Below, piece after piece: positions 27,102-36,849 of a DNA stretch of 64,000 nucleotides. The stretch is taken from NCBI GenBank assembly GCA_026261815.1, contig JAMPIT010000481.1, forward strand, positions 2,851,501 to 2,915,500, given 5' to 3'. Under the pieces are notes generated by a model. The model saw only the letters and a list, made by a program, of their open reading frames with translations. It ran no database searches and was not told the origin of the DNA. Every line of letters begins with the position of its first letter. Position 1 is the stretch's first letter. The DNA comes from Monarcha castaneiventris obscurior. Its lineage: Eukaryota; Chordata; Aves; Passeriformes; Monarchidae. The position numbers and the translations under genes were made by a program.

Positions 27102-27942
27102 TGTCATCTCTTCAACCTGCCTGGACCTACTTGGTCTCACTTTTTTGGCCTCCCTGGACCCCTCCAGTGTCAAGACTTTAGCCTCCCTGGAACTCTTTAA
27201 AATCCCCTTTTCAGATTCATTGGATTTATCCAGTCTGAGCTCTTCATCCTCTGTGGAATTCTCCAGTCTCACTTCTTCATCCTCTCTGGACCTTTCAAGT
27301 CTCACATCCTCAGCTTCTTCAGACTTCTCCAGTACCTCCTCTTCAATTTCCTTAGAGCTCTCCAGTCTCACCTCTTCAGATTCCTGGGAGCGCTCCAGTT
27401 TCTCCTCTTCAGTTTCACTGGACCTATCAAGTCTCACTTCATCAGGCTCCCTGGATCAGTCTGGCGACAGTTCTTCAATCTCTTTAGATCTCTCGAGTGT
27501 CACCTCTCTATCCACAGATTTCTCCAGTCCTACTTCTTCACTCTCTCTAGACCTCTCCAGTCTCACTTCTTCATCCTCCACAGATGTTTCCTCCTCAGCT
27601 TCCCTGGACTTTTCCTGTACAATCCCTCCATCCTCACCAGGTGTCTCCGAGTACAGCTCCTCCACCTCGTCGGAATCTCTAGACCTCACCGACTTTAACT
27701 ATTTCATGTTTCAGCGCTCCTCTGGATTATCTTCACCAACTCCTGAGGATGTTTCCAATCTCACCTCTACACCTTTTCTGGATGTCTCCAATCTCACCTT
27801 TCAGGATGCTTCTTCCCTCACTTCCTCAGTTTCTTTGGACATGTCTAACCTCACGTCCTTAGTACCCGCAGACCTTTCCACGCTCACATTTCTGGATGTT
27901 GCTAATCGCCCTGCCTCAGCTTCTCTTGATCTCTGCATCTAG
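27102..27942 (+). CDS. Ser/Leu/Asp-rich 11-residue-repeat open frame, candidate terminal exon
   Basis: Seen: the plus-strand frame is open from 27067 to the TAG at 27940-27942 (over 290 codons). A good splice acceptor TTATTTGGCTTTTCAG ends at 27101. Most of it is a degenerate 33-bp tandem repeat whose product is an 11-mer close to LDLSSLTSSSS. The tail drifts to units such as LDVSNLTFQDASSLTSS and holds three NLT N-glycosylation sequons. The frame has no ATG near its start, so it must be spliced or not be translated. The candidate exon at 24625-24776 joins it in phase. The minus strand of the repeat is also largely open and Glu/Arg-rich (LERSREDEEVR type). However, that reading has an internal stop at 27456-27458 and closes near 27699, while the plus frame runs through, so plus is preferred. 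A mucin-like or extracellular protein is one possibility; a non-coding minisatellite is the other. Confidence 0.35.
27200..27690. repeat. 33-bp degenerate tandem repeat (minisatellite)
   Basis: About a dozen or more head-to-tail units of roughly 33 bp with core TCTCCAGTCTCACTTCTTC. They are strongly CT-rich on the plus strand and diverged enough that no two adjacent units are identical. Unit length is mostly kept at multiples of three. The variation falls mainly at the same base of each triplet, which is the wobble position for the open frames on both strands. Confidence 0.85.
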
Positions 27943-27949
27943 CCCTCCT

Positions 27950-29720
27950 AACTTATCCCCTTCTCCCTGCAAACTCTCTCTCTTCTAAACTTCGCTCCTT
28001 TATCTGCTCTCCTATGTTCTCTCTCTGAAAATTCTTACCTGAGGAAAGTTTAGGGCTTTACAAATATCTCCTGGCATCTAAACTGGGCATGAAAACAGGT
28101 CATACAAATCTATAACGGTGCCTTGTAACAGCTGCATAAACACCAACGTTTATTCTGGAATTTTTGTAGAGCACAGTTTCTGTCACTGGTTGATATCCAG
28201 TCTGCCTCAGCATGGTTGGTACCTCTCCCAAAGGCTCAGCTTTTTCAAGTCATGTTGAATTTTTATCTACCAAGACCAACAAATAGTAAATAGAGCTAAA
28301 TGTGCAAATAAATGCATCCAGGTTGTGTATCTCTGTTATGGATTTAAATCGGAGTTAATTTTACAGAACTGCAGGCAGAGGCATTTCACAGAGAGGTACA
28401 GAGAGAGAAGATGTGGTGGGAAAAGAAAATTGTGGAGCAAAAAGCAGGTGAGAGACGTGGGAGAGTGAGAGGAACCAGAGAAGCCATGGGGCAGGAACAG
28501 AGGGGCGCATAGCTGGAAGAAAATGCCCAACTCTGCTGGCATGGTTTTTCTCTGCCAAGCCATGTTTGTGGCCTGGGCTGCCCATGAGGCTTAAAATAAT
28601 CTTATTGCTAATAATTTCACCTGTCAAATCATCAGATGTTCCCATTTGCATGTAACATCCCCTTTCTCAATATATGTAAGTACTGCAGCTACTTGTCTTG
28701 CATCAAATATGCTGCTTAGGTAGCACAGAGGGGCTTCCCAAAATCGTCAGTGCTGTCTTGGATCTTTTTGTTACCATTGTTATGATTGGGGCTTCATAAC
28801 TAAATATGTTTCCTTTCAATATCACTGGCACCTTTCTGTGCTAAAAGGGCAGAAACATGTTTGTCATAACAAATATTTTCAAATTTATTTCATTTTTGCA
28901 AATTGGAAAGCTTTGCTCCAATATGCCACATCTGTCACAACACTAGAATATGTTTCACACAAGAATAAAGAAGAAAACAAATGCATGAGGTAAGAATTTT
29001 CTGCCTCGTTTGCACTAGTTATTTCTTTAAAATTAAGTAGGAATAATTGCAATATGTGGGTTTAAGAATCTAACCCAAAATTCTATAGGAGCAGAGTTGT
29101 TCAACAGTTTAAAAAAAAAATACAGATCTTACTGTACTCAGGTCCAGATCTTACTGTTGTATGCTGGAGACAGACTGACATATCTGGTGAACACTTGTTC
29201 TTTATGTTCCATGGCTCTTTCCTGACGTTACTGTGGGAATTGTTAATTGCAATGGTTCTGGACTAAATGAGATCTCTAATAAAGCTGAAAATTACTCTGC
29301 GCTTTAAAAGTGGTTTGCCTTTGGATGGAAGGAAGAGAACAAGACAAAAGGGCAAGGATTTGTTAAAAAACCACTATTTAATCTCCTCAAGTATTTTGTC
29401 TTAATTATTTAAATGAACACTAGGACCAAATTGCTTCCATAGCAAACATGATTTGAGTCTTCTAGTAACCTTTTGCTTATTATAGGTGGGAAATGGACTG
29501 TTTTTTCTTTGTGTCTATAGCTTCTAGTTTGCAGTGTTGTCTTTTACGGATTTGTTTAGAGCAAATGATTGAATTTCAGGTGTTTGTATCAAGTCTTACA
29601 TCCGAAGGAACCCCATGACAAAGCACCATGTCCGATGCGACAGAACTGTCACGGCCTGACCATACACTGCAAACTGAAGACAGTCTGTTTAAAAAAAAAA
29701 ATCTTTGGCTCCACCTGCTT
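27950..29720. other. intergenic AT-rich stretch
   Basis: Between the Ser-rich frame and the CR1 fragment. AATAAA-like motifs occur at several places (for example near 28308 and 28962) and could end a transcript from the Ser-rich exon, but none is distinctive. No gene is supported; short minus-strand frames near 28340-28650 look like chance. Confidence 0.45.
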
Positions 29721-29725
29721 GTAAA

Positions 29726-29980
29726 ACAGAATCACAGAATCACAGAATCACCAGGTTGGAAGAGACCTTCAAGATCATCGAGTCCAACCTCTGTCCGAAC
29801 AGCTCAGCTAAACTAAACCATGGCACCGAGTGCCACATCCCATCTCTTTTTAAACACGTCCAGGGATGGTGATTCCACCACCTCCCCCGGTAAACCATTC
29901 CAGTATTTTATCACTCTTTCTGTAAAAAATTTTTTTCTAATATCCAACCTATATTTTCCTTGGCACAAGTTAAACGTTTT
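29726..29980 (-). mobile_element. CR1 LINE 3' fragment
   Basis: On the minus strand this reads as the end of a CR1 retrotransposon. It contains the C-terminal part of the CR1 reverse-transcriptase polyprotein (YRLDIRKKFFTERVIKYWN, then GLPGEVVESPSLDVFKK, then a stop), the typical 3'UTR with CATGGTTTAG and GGTTGGACTCGATGATCTTG, and a short tandem terminal repeat TTCTGTGATTCTGTGATTCTG at 29726. It is 5'-truncated, as nearly all CR1 copies are. The coding part stays open for at least 54 codons, so the copy is fairly young. Divergent sequence up to about 30090 may be more of the same element. Confidence 0.92.
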
Positions 29981-30381
29981 CTTTAGTGTCTTATCTAGAA
30001 AAACCAAGAAGTGATGATACAAAGGGTTAAGAACAGACTTAGGTGCAAAAAACACCCTTTTAACCACTTGCTCGGGTTCTGAGATTGCAACAGGACTACT
30101 GAGGAAGGAGTTAATGTGTAATTAACACAAGTGCTATATAACTAGCCATAAGCTTCATAGAAAACCTGGCATTTAATTTACGGTTTTTAGGTAATTAATA
30201 TGTAGCGTGTTTCCGGCAAATTACCGGCTCTGAACCACTGAACCGACACACCCGTGGTTTTGGACAGCGAGGCAGGCCCCGACCGGCCCCAGGCGCGGGC
30301 GGAGCCGGGACCCCGCCATAGCAAGAGGAGCCCTCACCTCCCCCGAGCAGCCACGGCCCGGCGCCGCCATAGCCCCGCCCA

Positions 30382-30423
30382 CCGCCCCTCACGGCCGCGG
30401 GGCCGCCCCTCACGGCCGCGGGG
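30382..30423. repeat. 21-bp perfect tandem duplication in the CpG island
   Basis: Unit CCGCCCCTCACGGCCGCGGGG occurs twice without a mismatch (30382-30402 and 30403-30423), about 200 bases upstream of the ATP5F1E start codon. Each copy carries a CCGCCCC GC-box-like core. Confidence 0.85.
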
Positions 30424-30621
30424 CCGCCCGGGCCGAGCGGAAGGGGCGGGGCGAGCCCGGGGCGGCTCAGGCGGAAAGGGCGGGAGCCGCGCGCCGCAAC
30501 GGAGCCCTCTGATTGGCCGCCGCCGGAGGAGCGGCGAGGCGCGTGAGCAGCTCCCGCGCGCTGATTGGCCGGCGGGCGCGTCCCCTGCGGCGCGCGCTGA
30601 CCTTGCCGCGGAGCCGCAGCC

Positions 30622-30957
30622 ATGGTGGCGTACTGGCGACAGGCCGGGCTCAGGTACCGCGGTGGCCGCGGCCCCGCCTCGGCGCGGCTGTGAGGGCCCG
30701 GCGGGGAGGCGCTGCCAGGGAGCGCCGGGCGGGTGCGGGCACACCCGTGCGGTGGGAAAGGGGGTTTGGGGCCGGGGGAGGCGGCTCTGGGGCCGGGCTC
30801 GGGTCTCACCGGGCTCTGTCCCCCCGGCCGCAGCTACATCCGGTACTCGCAGATCTGCGCCCAGGCCGTGCGGGCCGCCATGAAGCCGCAGTACAAAGCG
30901 GAGGCGGAGAAGGCGGCGGTGGCCACGGTGAAAACGGTGAAACCCAAAAAGGAGTGA
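30622..30957 (+). CDS. ATP5F1E: mitochondrial ATP synthase epsilon subunit, 51 aa
   Basis: Two coding exons, 30622-30653 and 30834-30957, joined at CAG|GTACCG and CCGCAG|C. The product has 51 residues, the usual length: [24 protein letters not shown], then a Lys/Ala-rich tail ending KPKKE. Family knowledge: this small protein sits in the central stalk of the F1 part of mitochondrial ATP synthase with the gamma and delta subunits and has no cleaved presequence. The N-terminal half is nearly invariant compared with human; the second half ([16 protein letters not shown]) is more alanine-rich. A splice donor lies three bases after the stop (AGT|GTAAGT at 30961), and a separate 3'UTR exon follows at about 31714-31845. 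The stop codon and donor lie inside a 125-bp tandem duplication. Confidence 0.97.
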
Positions 30958-31188
30958 AGTGTAAGTGGGTGGGGTGGGTTGGGTGCAGGGTTGGAGCTCT
31001 GTGGAGCGGTGCTGGGGTTAGCGATGGTCTGTAACTGCCGAGTCCATTAATCCCCAATATCTGGAAACCCAAAAAGGAGTGAAGTGTAAGTGGGTGGGGT
31101 GGGTTGGGTGCAGGGTTGGAGCTCTGTGGTGCGGTGCTGGGGTTAGCGATGGTCTGTAACTGCCGAGTCCATTAATCCGCAGTATCTG
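30939..31188. repeat. 125-bp tandem duplication spanning stop codon and splice donor
   Basis: Copy 1 is 30939-31063 and copy 2 is 31064-31188, with about three mismatches by eye. Both contain the last six codons of ATP5F1E, the TGA, and the downstream donor AAGT|GTAAGT. Copy 2 therefore presents a second, identical donor at 31086 inside the 3'UTR intron. Use of either donor leaves the protein unchanged because the first stop precedes both. Confidence 0.92.
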
Positions 31189-31713
31189 GAGATAATCTGC
31201 TCGATTTGCAGGCAGGGGAGTGGAGGGGATTGCAGCTGGTGTGCGGATGTGCGCAGGTGACTGTGACCTGGTTACGTGTGAGATCGGACACTGCTTAATC
31301 TCATTAGTGAAGTGAGATGTGCTGTCTGTCAAGCTCTGCCTTGAACCACTCGGGGTTTGGTCAGACTTTTTGTGGGCTTACACAGAACAGCTGGGCTCTA
31401 TAGTGATGCTCATTACATCAGGTTTTTCTATGATGTTCACATGTTTCATACTTGATAGGCCAGCAGACAGCCTCTCTGAATTCCTCCTTCCCCTGATCAG
31501 CAAACTCGTTGTCACAAAGGGCTCTTTGTGAGACAGGTGCTATTTGTACCTTTATTTGTGGCATTGCATACATCACAAGCAGCTGAAATGTTGTCTGGTC
31601 CGGATAGAACAGCTTCTATTCCTGATCTAAGATTAAATATTATTACCCTTTATTTGAAGAGCACCTTGCACATACTCTTGAATCTAATAACTCCTATTTT
31701 AAATCTCTTGTAG

Positions 31714-31848
31714 GAGCTGATGTGTGGTGAATAACTGCAATGCTGTAGGCATGCTCAAGACTCTGCAGTGTAATGTCATTACACGGACTGTAGAACTTGC
31801 CTCTGTATGTAAATTGGTGTGCTAATAAATGTAATTTCTGAATGTGTG
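31714..31848 (+). other. ATP5F1E: ATP5F1E 3'UTR exon with poly(A) signal
   Basis: An acceptor (TTTTAAATCTCTTGTAG, ending 31713) is followed by about 130 bases and AATAAA at 31824-31829, then a GT-rich tail. A 3'UTR intron with a short non-coding last exon fits the known structure of this gene in vertebrates as I recall it. Confidence 0.65.
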
Positions 31849-31849
31849 A

Positions 31850-32640
31850 AGTGTTGTTCGTCTTGAAACAAAGTTTCTCTTTGCAGAGACATTCAGTTTT
31901 CACTTCTGTTAAAAAACTGCTTTTAGCACAGTCTGGACATTCAGTAGCAACACTGTTTATTTTTAAGCCAAATCTCTTTGAGTCTCATGCTGATATTTCA
32001 GGTTAATAAATGAGTGAGAGATTTAATTGTTGTTTAAAACTTTTCTGCCTACTACATTTTAATGATTACTTTGGAAAAAAATCCTGGCTAAAATCTGTAT
32101 TGACAGAGAATATAGTATATTATTTTGAAAACTGGAAGCAGGATATTGTGCCATGGAAGTGCTGCTGGGGATCTAATCTCCAAATCTGTCTGAGACACTG
32201 AGCAGTGAATCAGGAATTGAGAGACCTGGTTTCATCTAAGAGGTGGGGAAGGAGACACAGGAGTCTGAATTGTTTATCCTCATTAGCACTTTGTCAAGAC
32301 AGGGAGGAGAGGGAGAGGGGCACATGTTCCCTGGGAAGCAGGAATGGAGGGTGACATTTCTCTTGGCTGGGAGGTAAAGATGTACCTTGAGATGTGTGGT
32401 TTTGGGGGAAGTATTTGCATTTTCCTGCTGCTGTGTGTCCTCACAGCAGGGATGACATTGTCCCAGTGCACAGGAGAATTGGCTTCAGCTTCCTGCACCA
32501 AGACTGACCTCAAACACGAGTCATTACTTTCTTCAGAGTATAGCAAACGTTTTCATCCAAGAGTAGAATTAATGTAATTCAAAGTTAGTTATTGCAAGAA
32601 TAAACGATGGGTTTTTGTCTATCAACTGTTTCAAGTATAA
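31850..32640. other. intergenic stretch between convergent ATP5F1E and TUBB1
   Basis: The gap between two genes that point at each other. No gene supported. Plus- and minus-strand frames at 32283-32577 overlap each other and show no coding signature. Confidence 0.5.
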
Positions 32641-32667
32641 AACTGTTTTATAGAATGGCATATAATC

Positions 32668-32673
32668 TTTATT
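32668..32673 (-). other. TUBB1: possible TUBB1 poly(A) signal
   Basis: TTTATT on the plus strand is AATAAA on the TUBB1 strand, about 0.9 kb after the stop codon. It is the nearest canonical hexamer I noticed, so the 3'UTR may be about 0.9 kb. An earlier non-canonical site is possible. Confidence 0.4.
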
Positions 32674-33566
32674 TAAAAGAATATTATAAATACATTGTTA
32701 AATAGCTGTGATGGCAAGAAATTTTTCACTGAAGGCAAAATATGGTTTTGTTTTAGTGACTTCCATGGAATTTATATTAAGAAGCTGCAAACCATTCTAT
32801 GTCATTTTTGTTGTACTGAATGTTAGGAAAAAAATTTACAGTAGTTAGTACCTAGGAAAAAAAAAAACCACACCAAAACTTTTACACAATGTCACAACTT
32901 AGTGTGCTAATGTAACTCAGCCTGTAGTTAGAAATAGAAACAAACCACACCATAATAATGAATACAAGCTCTGCAATAATATAAGCCAGCAATGTAGAGA
33001 ACAATTAGAGTACTTAAAATAATAATGTGCATATTCAGTCATTTCCCCCTGTTGTTTCTGCAGATCTGCATCAGTCTGTGGAGCGATAACAGAAGAGTCA
33101 CTGCCTTTGCAGGCCTTAGAGATGTGCACATGTTCCTAAACCAGTAACAAGTTCACAATCAACAAGGGACTGTGTTTACCTGAGAATAAATAAATGTGAT
33201 GAGCTGACAGCATATTTTGCTATTGCTTATGATCCTGATCTATATACACAGGCACAGTGGCTGTATAGTACATTCAGTATCTGGTGATTATATTCTAAAA
33301 GTTAATCCATTTACAGGAAAAGCTGTTGTGAGACAATTTGTCTTCGTAGTAGATTGGTTTTGGGAGAGATTCAGTGTCAACAGTTAAGACAGTAAAGCAG
33401 AGCTGCCGTTAATTTCAAAAGCACTGTGTTGTAATATCAGATACACTTGGCCAGATGCAGGGAAAAACTTCTGAAGAAGTGTGGTACTTTGGGTATGCAG
33501 ATGATGGCTATTGCTTTGTCTTTAGTGAATGTGAACAGGCTCATTTGGTCAATGTTTGGATACTTT

Positions 33567-36500
33567 CTACTCTGCTTCCTTTTCTGGCTTGGGTTCTGCT
33601 TCTACTTCTACCTCTTCAAATTCCTCCACATCTGCAGTGGCATCCTGGTACTGCTGGTACTCGGACACGAGGTCATTGGTGTTACCTTCTGCTTCAGAAA
33701 ACTCCATCTCATCCATGCCTTCCCCCGTGTACCAGTGGAGAAACGCTTTCCTTCTGAACATGGCCGAGAACTGTTCGGACACCCTGATGAAGAGCTCCTG
33801 GATGGCCGTGTTATTGCCAATAAAAGTGGCTGCCATCCTCAGCCCTCGTGGCGGGATGTCACACACGGCCACTTTGACATTGTTAGGGATCCACTCCACA
33901 AAGTAGGAGCTGTTCTTGGTCTGGATAGAGAGCAGCTGCTCATCCACTTCCTTGGTGGACATTCTGCCCCTGAAGATGCAGGCAACGGTGAGGTAGCGCC
34001 CGCGGCGGGGGTCGCAGGCTGCCATCATATTCCGAGCATCAAACATCTGCTGGGTGAGCTCTGGCACCGTCAGGGCCCGGTACTGCTGGCTGCCCCGAGC
34101 CGTCAGCGGGGCAAAGCCCGGCATGAAGAAGTGCAGGCGAGGAAAGGGCACCATGTTGACAGCCAGCTTGCGCAGATCGGCGTTCAGCTGGCCAGGGAAG
34201 CGCAGCGAGGTGGTGACGCCGCTCATCGTTAGGGACACCAAGTGGTTCAGGTCCCCATAGGTGGGATTGGTGAGCTTTAATGTCCTAAAGCATATATCAT
34301 ACAGAGCTTCGTTGTCAATGCAGAAGGTTTCATCTGTGTTCTCTATCAGCTGGTGGATGGAGAGGATGGCATTGTACGGCTCCACCACTGTGTCGGATAC
34401 CTTGGGTGAGGGCACGACGCTGAAGGTGTTCATGATCCTGTCGGGATATTCTTCTCTGATCTTGTTGATGAGGAGCGTCCCCATGCCTGAGCCTGTGCCA
34501 CCACCAAGGGAATGGATGAGCTGAAATCCCTGGAGACAGTCACAGCTCTCACATTCATTCCTGACCACATCCATGACGTTTTCAATCAGTTCAGCACCTT
34601 CTGTGTAATGGCCCTTGGCCCAGTTGTTGCCAGCTCCTGAATTACCTGTGAATAGAATTACAGAAAGAACAGCCAAAAAGTTAACAAGAGAATTTTTAAA
34701 GGAGTTCCATGGGACAGTTATTTAGGGACAGTTGTCTCCAGTCAGTGTGCCAGCAGTGTGCTGTACATACCATGGATAAAGTTGTCAGGTCGAAAGAGGG
34801 GGCCGATTTTGCTGGACCGGACACTGTCCATCGTCCCAGGCTCCAGGTCCACCAGGATGGAACGGGGCACGTATTTATGGGCTGGAACAAAACAAAATGA
34901 ATGCAAATAATTGCTGCTAGAGGTCAAAGAAACAGGCTTACAATCCACTCTGGAAAGTCCAATCCACCTATAGTGGTTTAGGCTTTTTGTGTTTTGTTAA
35001 TTACTTATTTTAGCCTCCCTCTTGGGTCTGCTGAGTACTTACAATAAGCCTCATTGAAGTACACGTTAATTCGCTCCAGCTGCAGTGGTGAATCCCCACG
35101 GTAGTTCCCAGTGATGTCAATCCCATGTTCCTCACCAAGCACCTCCCAGAACTGCAAAAGGAAAGAGGTACAACACACGGAGAATGATTTATTTATTTTC
35201 AGCACAACATGTTCAGCACCAGCTCTGGGAACTGTGCCTGAAGCAGGAGATGGTTTGCCATGTACTTACCAGATGAGAACAGGGATCCTTGTCTACCCCT
35301 CCCAAATAAATTCAAGGGAAAAGTTTAGCAGACCATTTATGCTGCATAGCTTTGACCCACACACTTACAGGTGGAGGGCCTTGATTTGTTCTCTTTATAT
35401 TAAAAGAAAAGTGATACTAATTTAAAAGTTTAAATAACAGTTAATAACAAAAAGGTTGTGAGGGTGTGGATTAGGGAGAGTTGCTTTGAGTCCTGTCATG
35501 CACAAGTGGGACCGTGGCATGACAAAGCTGGCATAGGGAAATTTGTACGTGAGCAAGGCTTTCCACAAACAGCTGCTGGTCCTAAATGTCCTATCTTGAC
35601 ACTCACATGGATGTGCTCTTGTGCTGGGCTCTTATCTGGGCAGCAGCCACAGCAGTGCTCATGCAGACACACCCACCCACTGTAATGACCAGGCTATTCT
35701 AATATTAAAAGTCTCCTGGGTTAGCATCCAGTCCCATTTTGAGTGTACAAATACACCACTGCCAACATGTGCATGTTCCATGCTTCATGTTCCATTAAAA
35801 GGAATCAAGGTGAGATTTGTGGGAGAAAGAAAAGGAGGAAGAACACAACAGAACAATCCCTCAACTATCCCATGTTTTAGAAGATCTCCCAGCCCGAAAT
35901 AGATAATTTTTAGACAACTTTCTACTTATCAATTAAAAAAAAAAAAAAGATGGACATCACACAGCATAAAGTAGTTGAGGGTTTTTTTACTCCTAACCTA
36001 GAGAGTCAGCAATAGTGACTTCCCTCTGCGTCGCAGCATGCCAGTGTTTGAGCTACACAAAAATACTGCAAATGACATCTGTCTCACAGGAGGCCAGTGA
36101 CACTTTACACACTCTAACACAGGTTATGCTGTTGATTAATATGATCCCATATGATCTTTAAGGCCCCTTCCAACCCAAACCATTGTATGATTCTATGATA
36201 TTAATGAATAAAATGTGGCAGCGTTGCTGCTGCATGGCTGAACTAAAGTACCTGCAACACAACTTCAAAGCCCTGGAATTACTGGCTCTGTCACTTGTCC
36301 CAGTATTTTGCACAGTATATGAGTTCCCCCTGGGAATATGAGTCCCAGCAGGAATGCTCTGGAGCACTTGTAATCACTGTGCCATGGTTATTGCAAATTA
36401 ACATTAAACTTTGCATGAGGACCAAAAGCTTTTGGCTTTTCATACCCAAATACTCAAGTTCCCTGCTAACATGACATGCTTCCCACCATCGAGTTAACAA

Positions 36501-36654
36501 GGTAACTGTTCCCCCCCAAAAATCCCCATCCACTGATGATGTTTGCATTGCTACCTCTGATGTCCTGCTAATGATCAGTGTTGAAAAGAGACCTTACCTT
36601 GGATCCGATCTGGTTCCCACACTGGCCGATCTGCAGATGCACAATTTCACGCAT
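33567..36654 (-). CDS. TUBB1: tubulin beta-1 chain (class VI), 451 aa
   Basis: Four coding exons on the minus strand: 36598-36654, 35043-35151, 34771-34881 and 33567-34645, the standard beta-tubulin pattern (57, 109, 111 bases, then one large exon). All junctions are GT/AG and in phase. The product has 451 residues, as in human TUBB1. It starts with the autoregulatory MREI tetrapeptide and carries [10 protein letters not shown], the GTP-binding loop [11 protein letters not shown] near residue 140, and [10 protein letters not shown]. The tail after the core is acidic but unusual for beta-tubulin, with several Val, Pro and Lys residues ([15 protein letters not shown]). Such a divergent tail and EAYSHKYVPR in place of the common EATGGKYVPR fit the haematopoietic class VI isotype, which builds the marginal band of platelets or, in birds, thrombocytes and erythrocytes. 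Synteny between ATP5F1E and CTSZ supports the symbol. A CR1 fragment sits in intron 1. Confidence 0.96.
36140..36202 (+). mobile_element. CR1 3' end fragment in TUBB1 intron 1
   Basis: The plus strand carries the CR1 terminal signature GATCTTTAAGGCCCCTTCC, AACCCAAACCATTGTATGAT and the terminal repeat ATTCTATGA. Only the last 60 or so bases are recognisable. It is antisense to TUBB1. Confidence 0.8.
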
Positions 36655-36777
36655 TTTGTGTGCCTCAGACGTGTTGGTGGCTACAGCCTCGCCCGGGCTC
36701 TCCCGCTGCAGTCCCCAGAACGAGCCCTCTGCCTGCTGCTCTATCAGCTGCACCCAGCACAGCCCGGCCCCAGGGGC

Positions 36778-36786
36778 CCTTTTATA
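36778..36786 (-). promoter_or_regulatory. TUBB1: TUBB1 TATA box
   Basis: On the minus strand TATAAAAGG lies about 124 bases upstream of the ATG at 36654, so transcription should start near 36755. A GATA motif (CTGATAGAG, minus strand, around 36740) and a partial NF-E2-like GCTGAGTGAC (around 36800) lie nearby. A TATA promoter without a CpG island contrasts with the neighbouring genes and fits lineage-restricted expression. Confidence 0.65.
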
Positions 36787-36849
36787 CCCCAGGGACTGTC
36801 ACTCAGCCAGCCAGGGGAGTAGCCAGCCCCAGGCACTGCACCAGCAGCC

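Larger units (their letters stand above)
30245..30960 (+). promoter_or_regulatory. ATP5F1E CpG-island promoter
   Basis: A GC-rich, CpG-dense island with no TATA box near the start. Two inverted CCAAT boxes (ATTGG at 30512-30516 and 30564-30568) lie 52 bases apart, about 110 and 58 bases before the ATG, with GC-box-like GGGCGGGG sequences near 30445. This is typical of nuclear genes for respiratory-chain proteins. A perfect 21-bp tandem duplication lies at 30382-30423. Confidence 0.8.

Noticed and set aside
30195..31034. Several 130-210-codon frames on both strands around ATP5F1E exon 1
   Set aside because: Same cause: stop-poor CpG-island DNA with no conserved content beyond the 51-residue protein.
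33447..34232. 261-codon plus-strand frame
   Set aside because: It is antisense to the large TUBB1 exon and is a shadow of its GC-rich codons.
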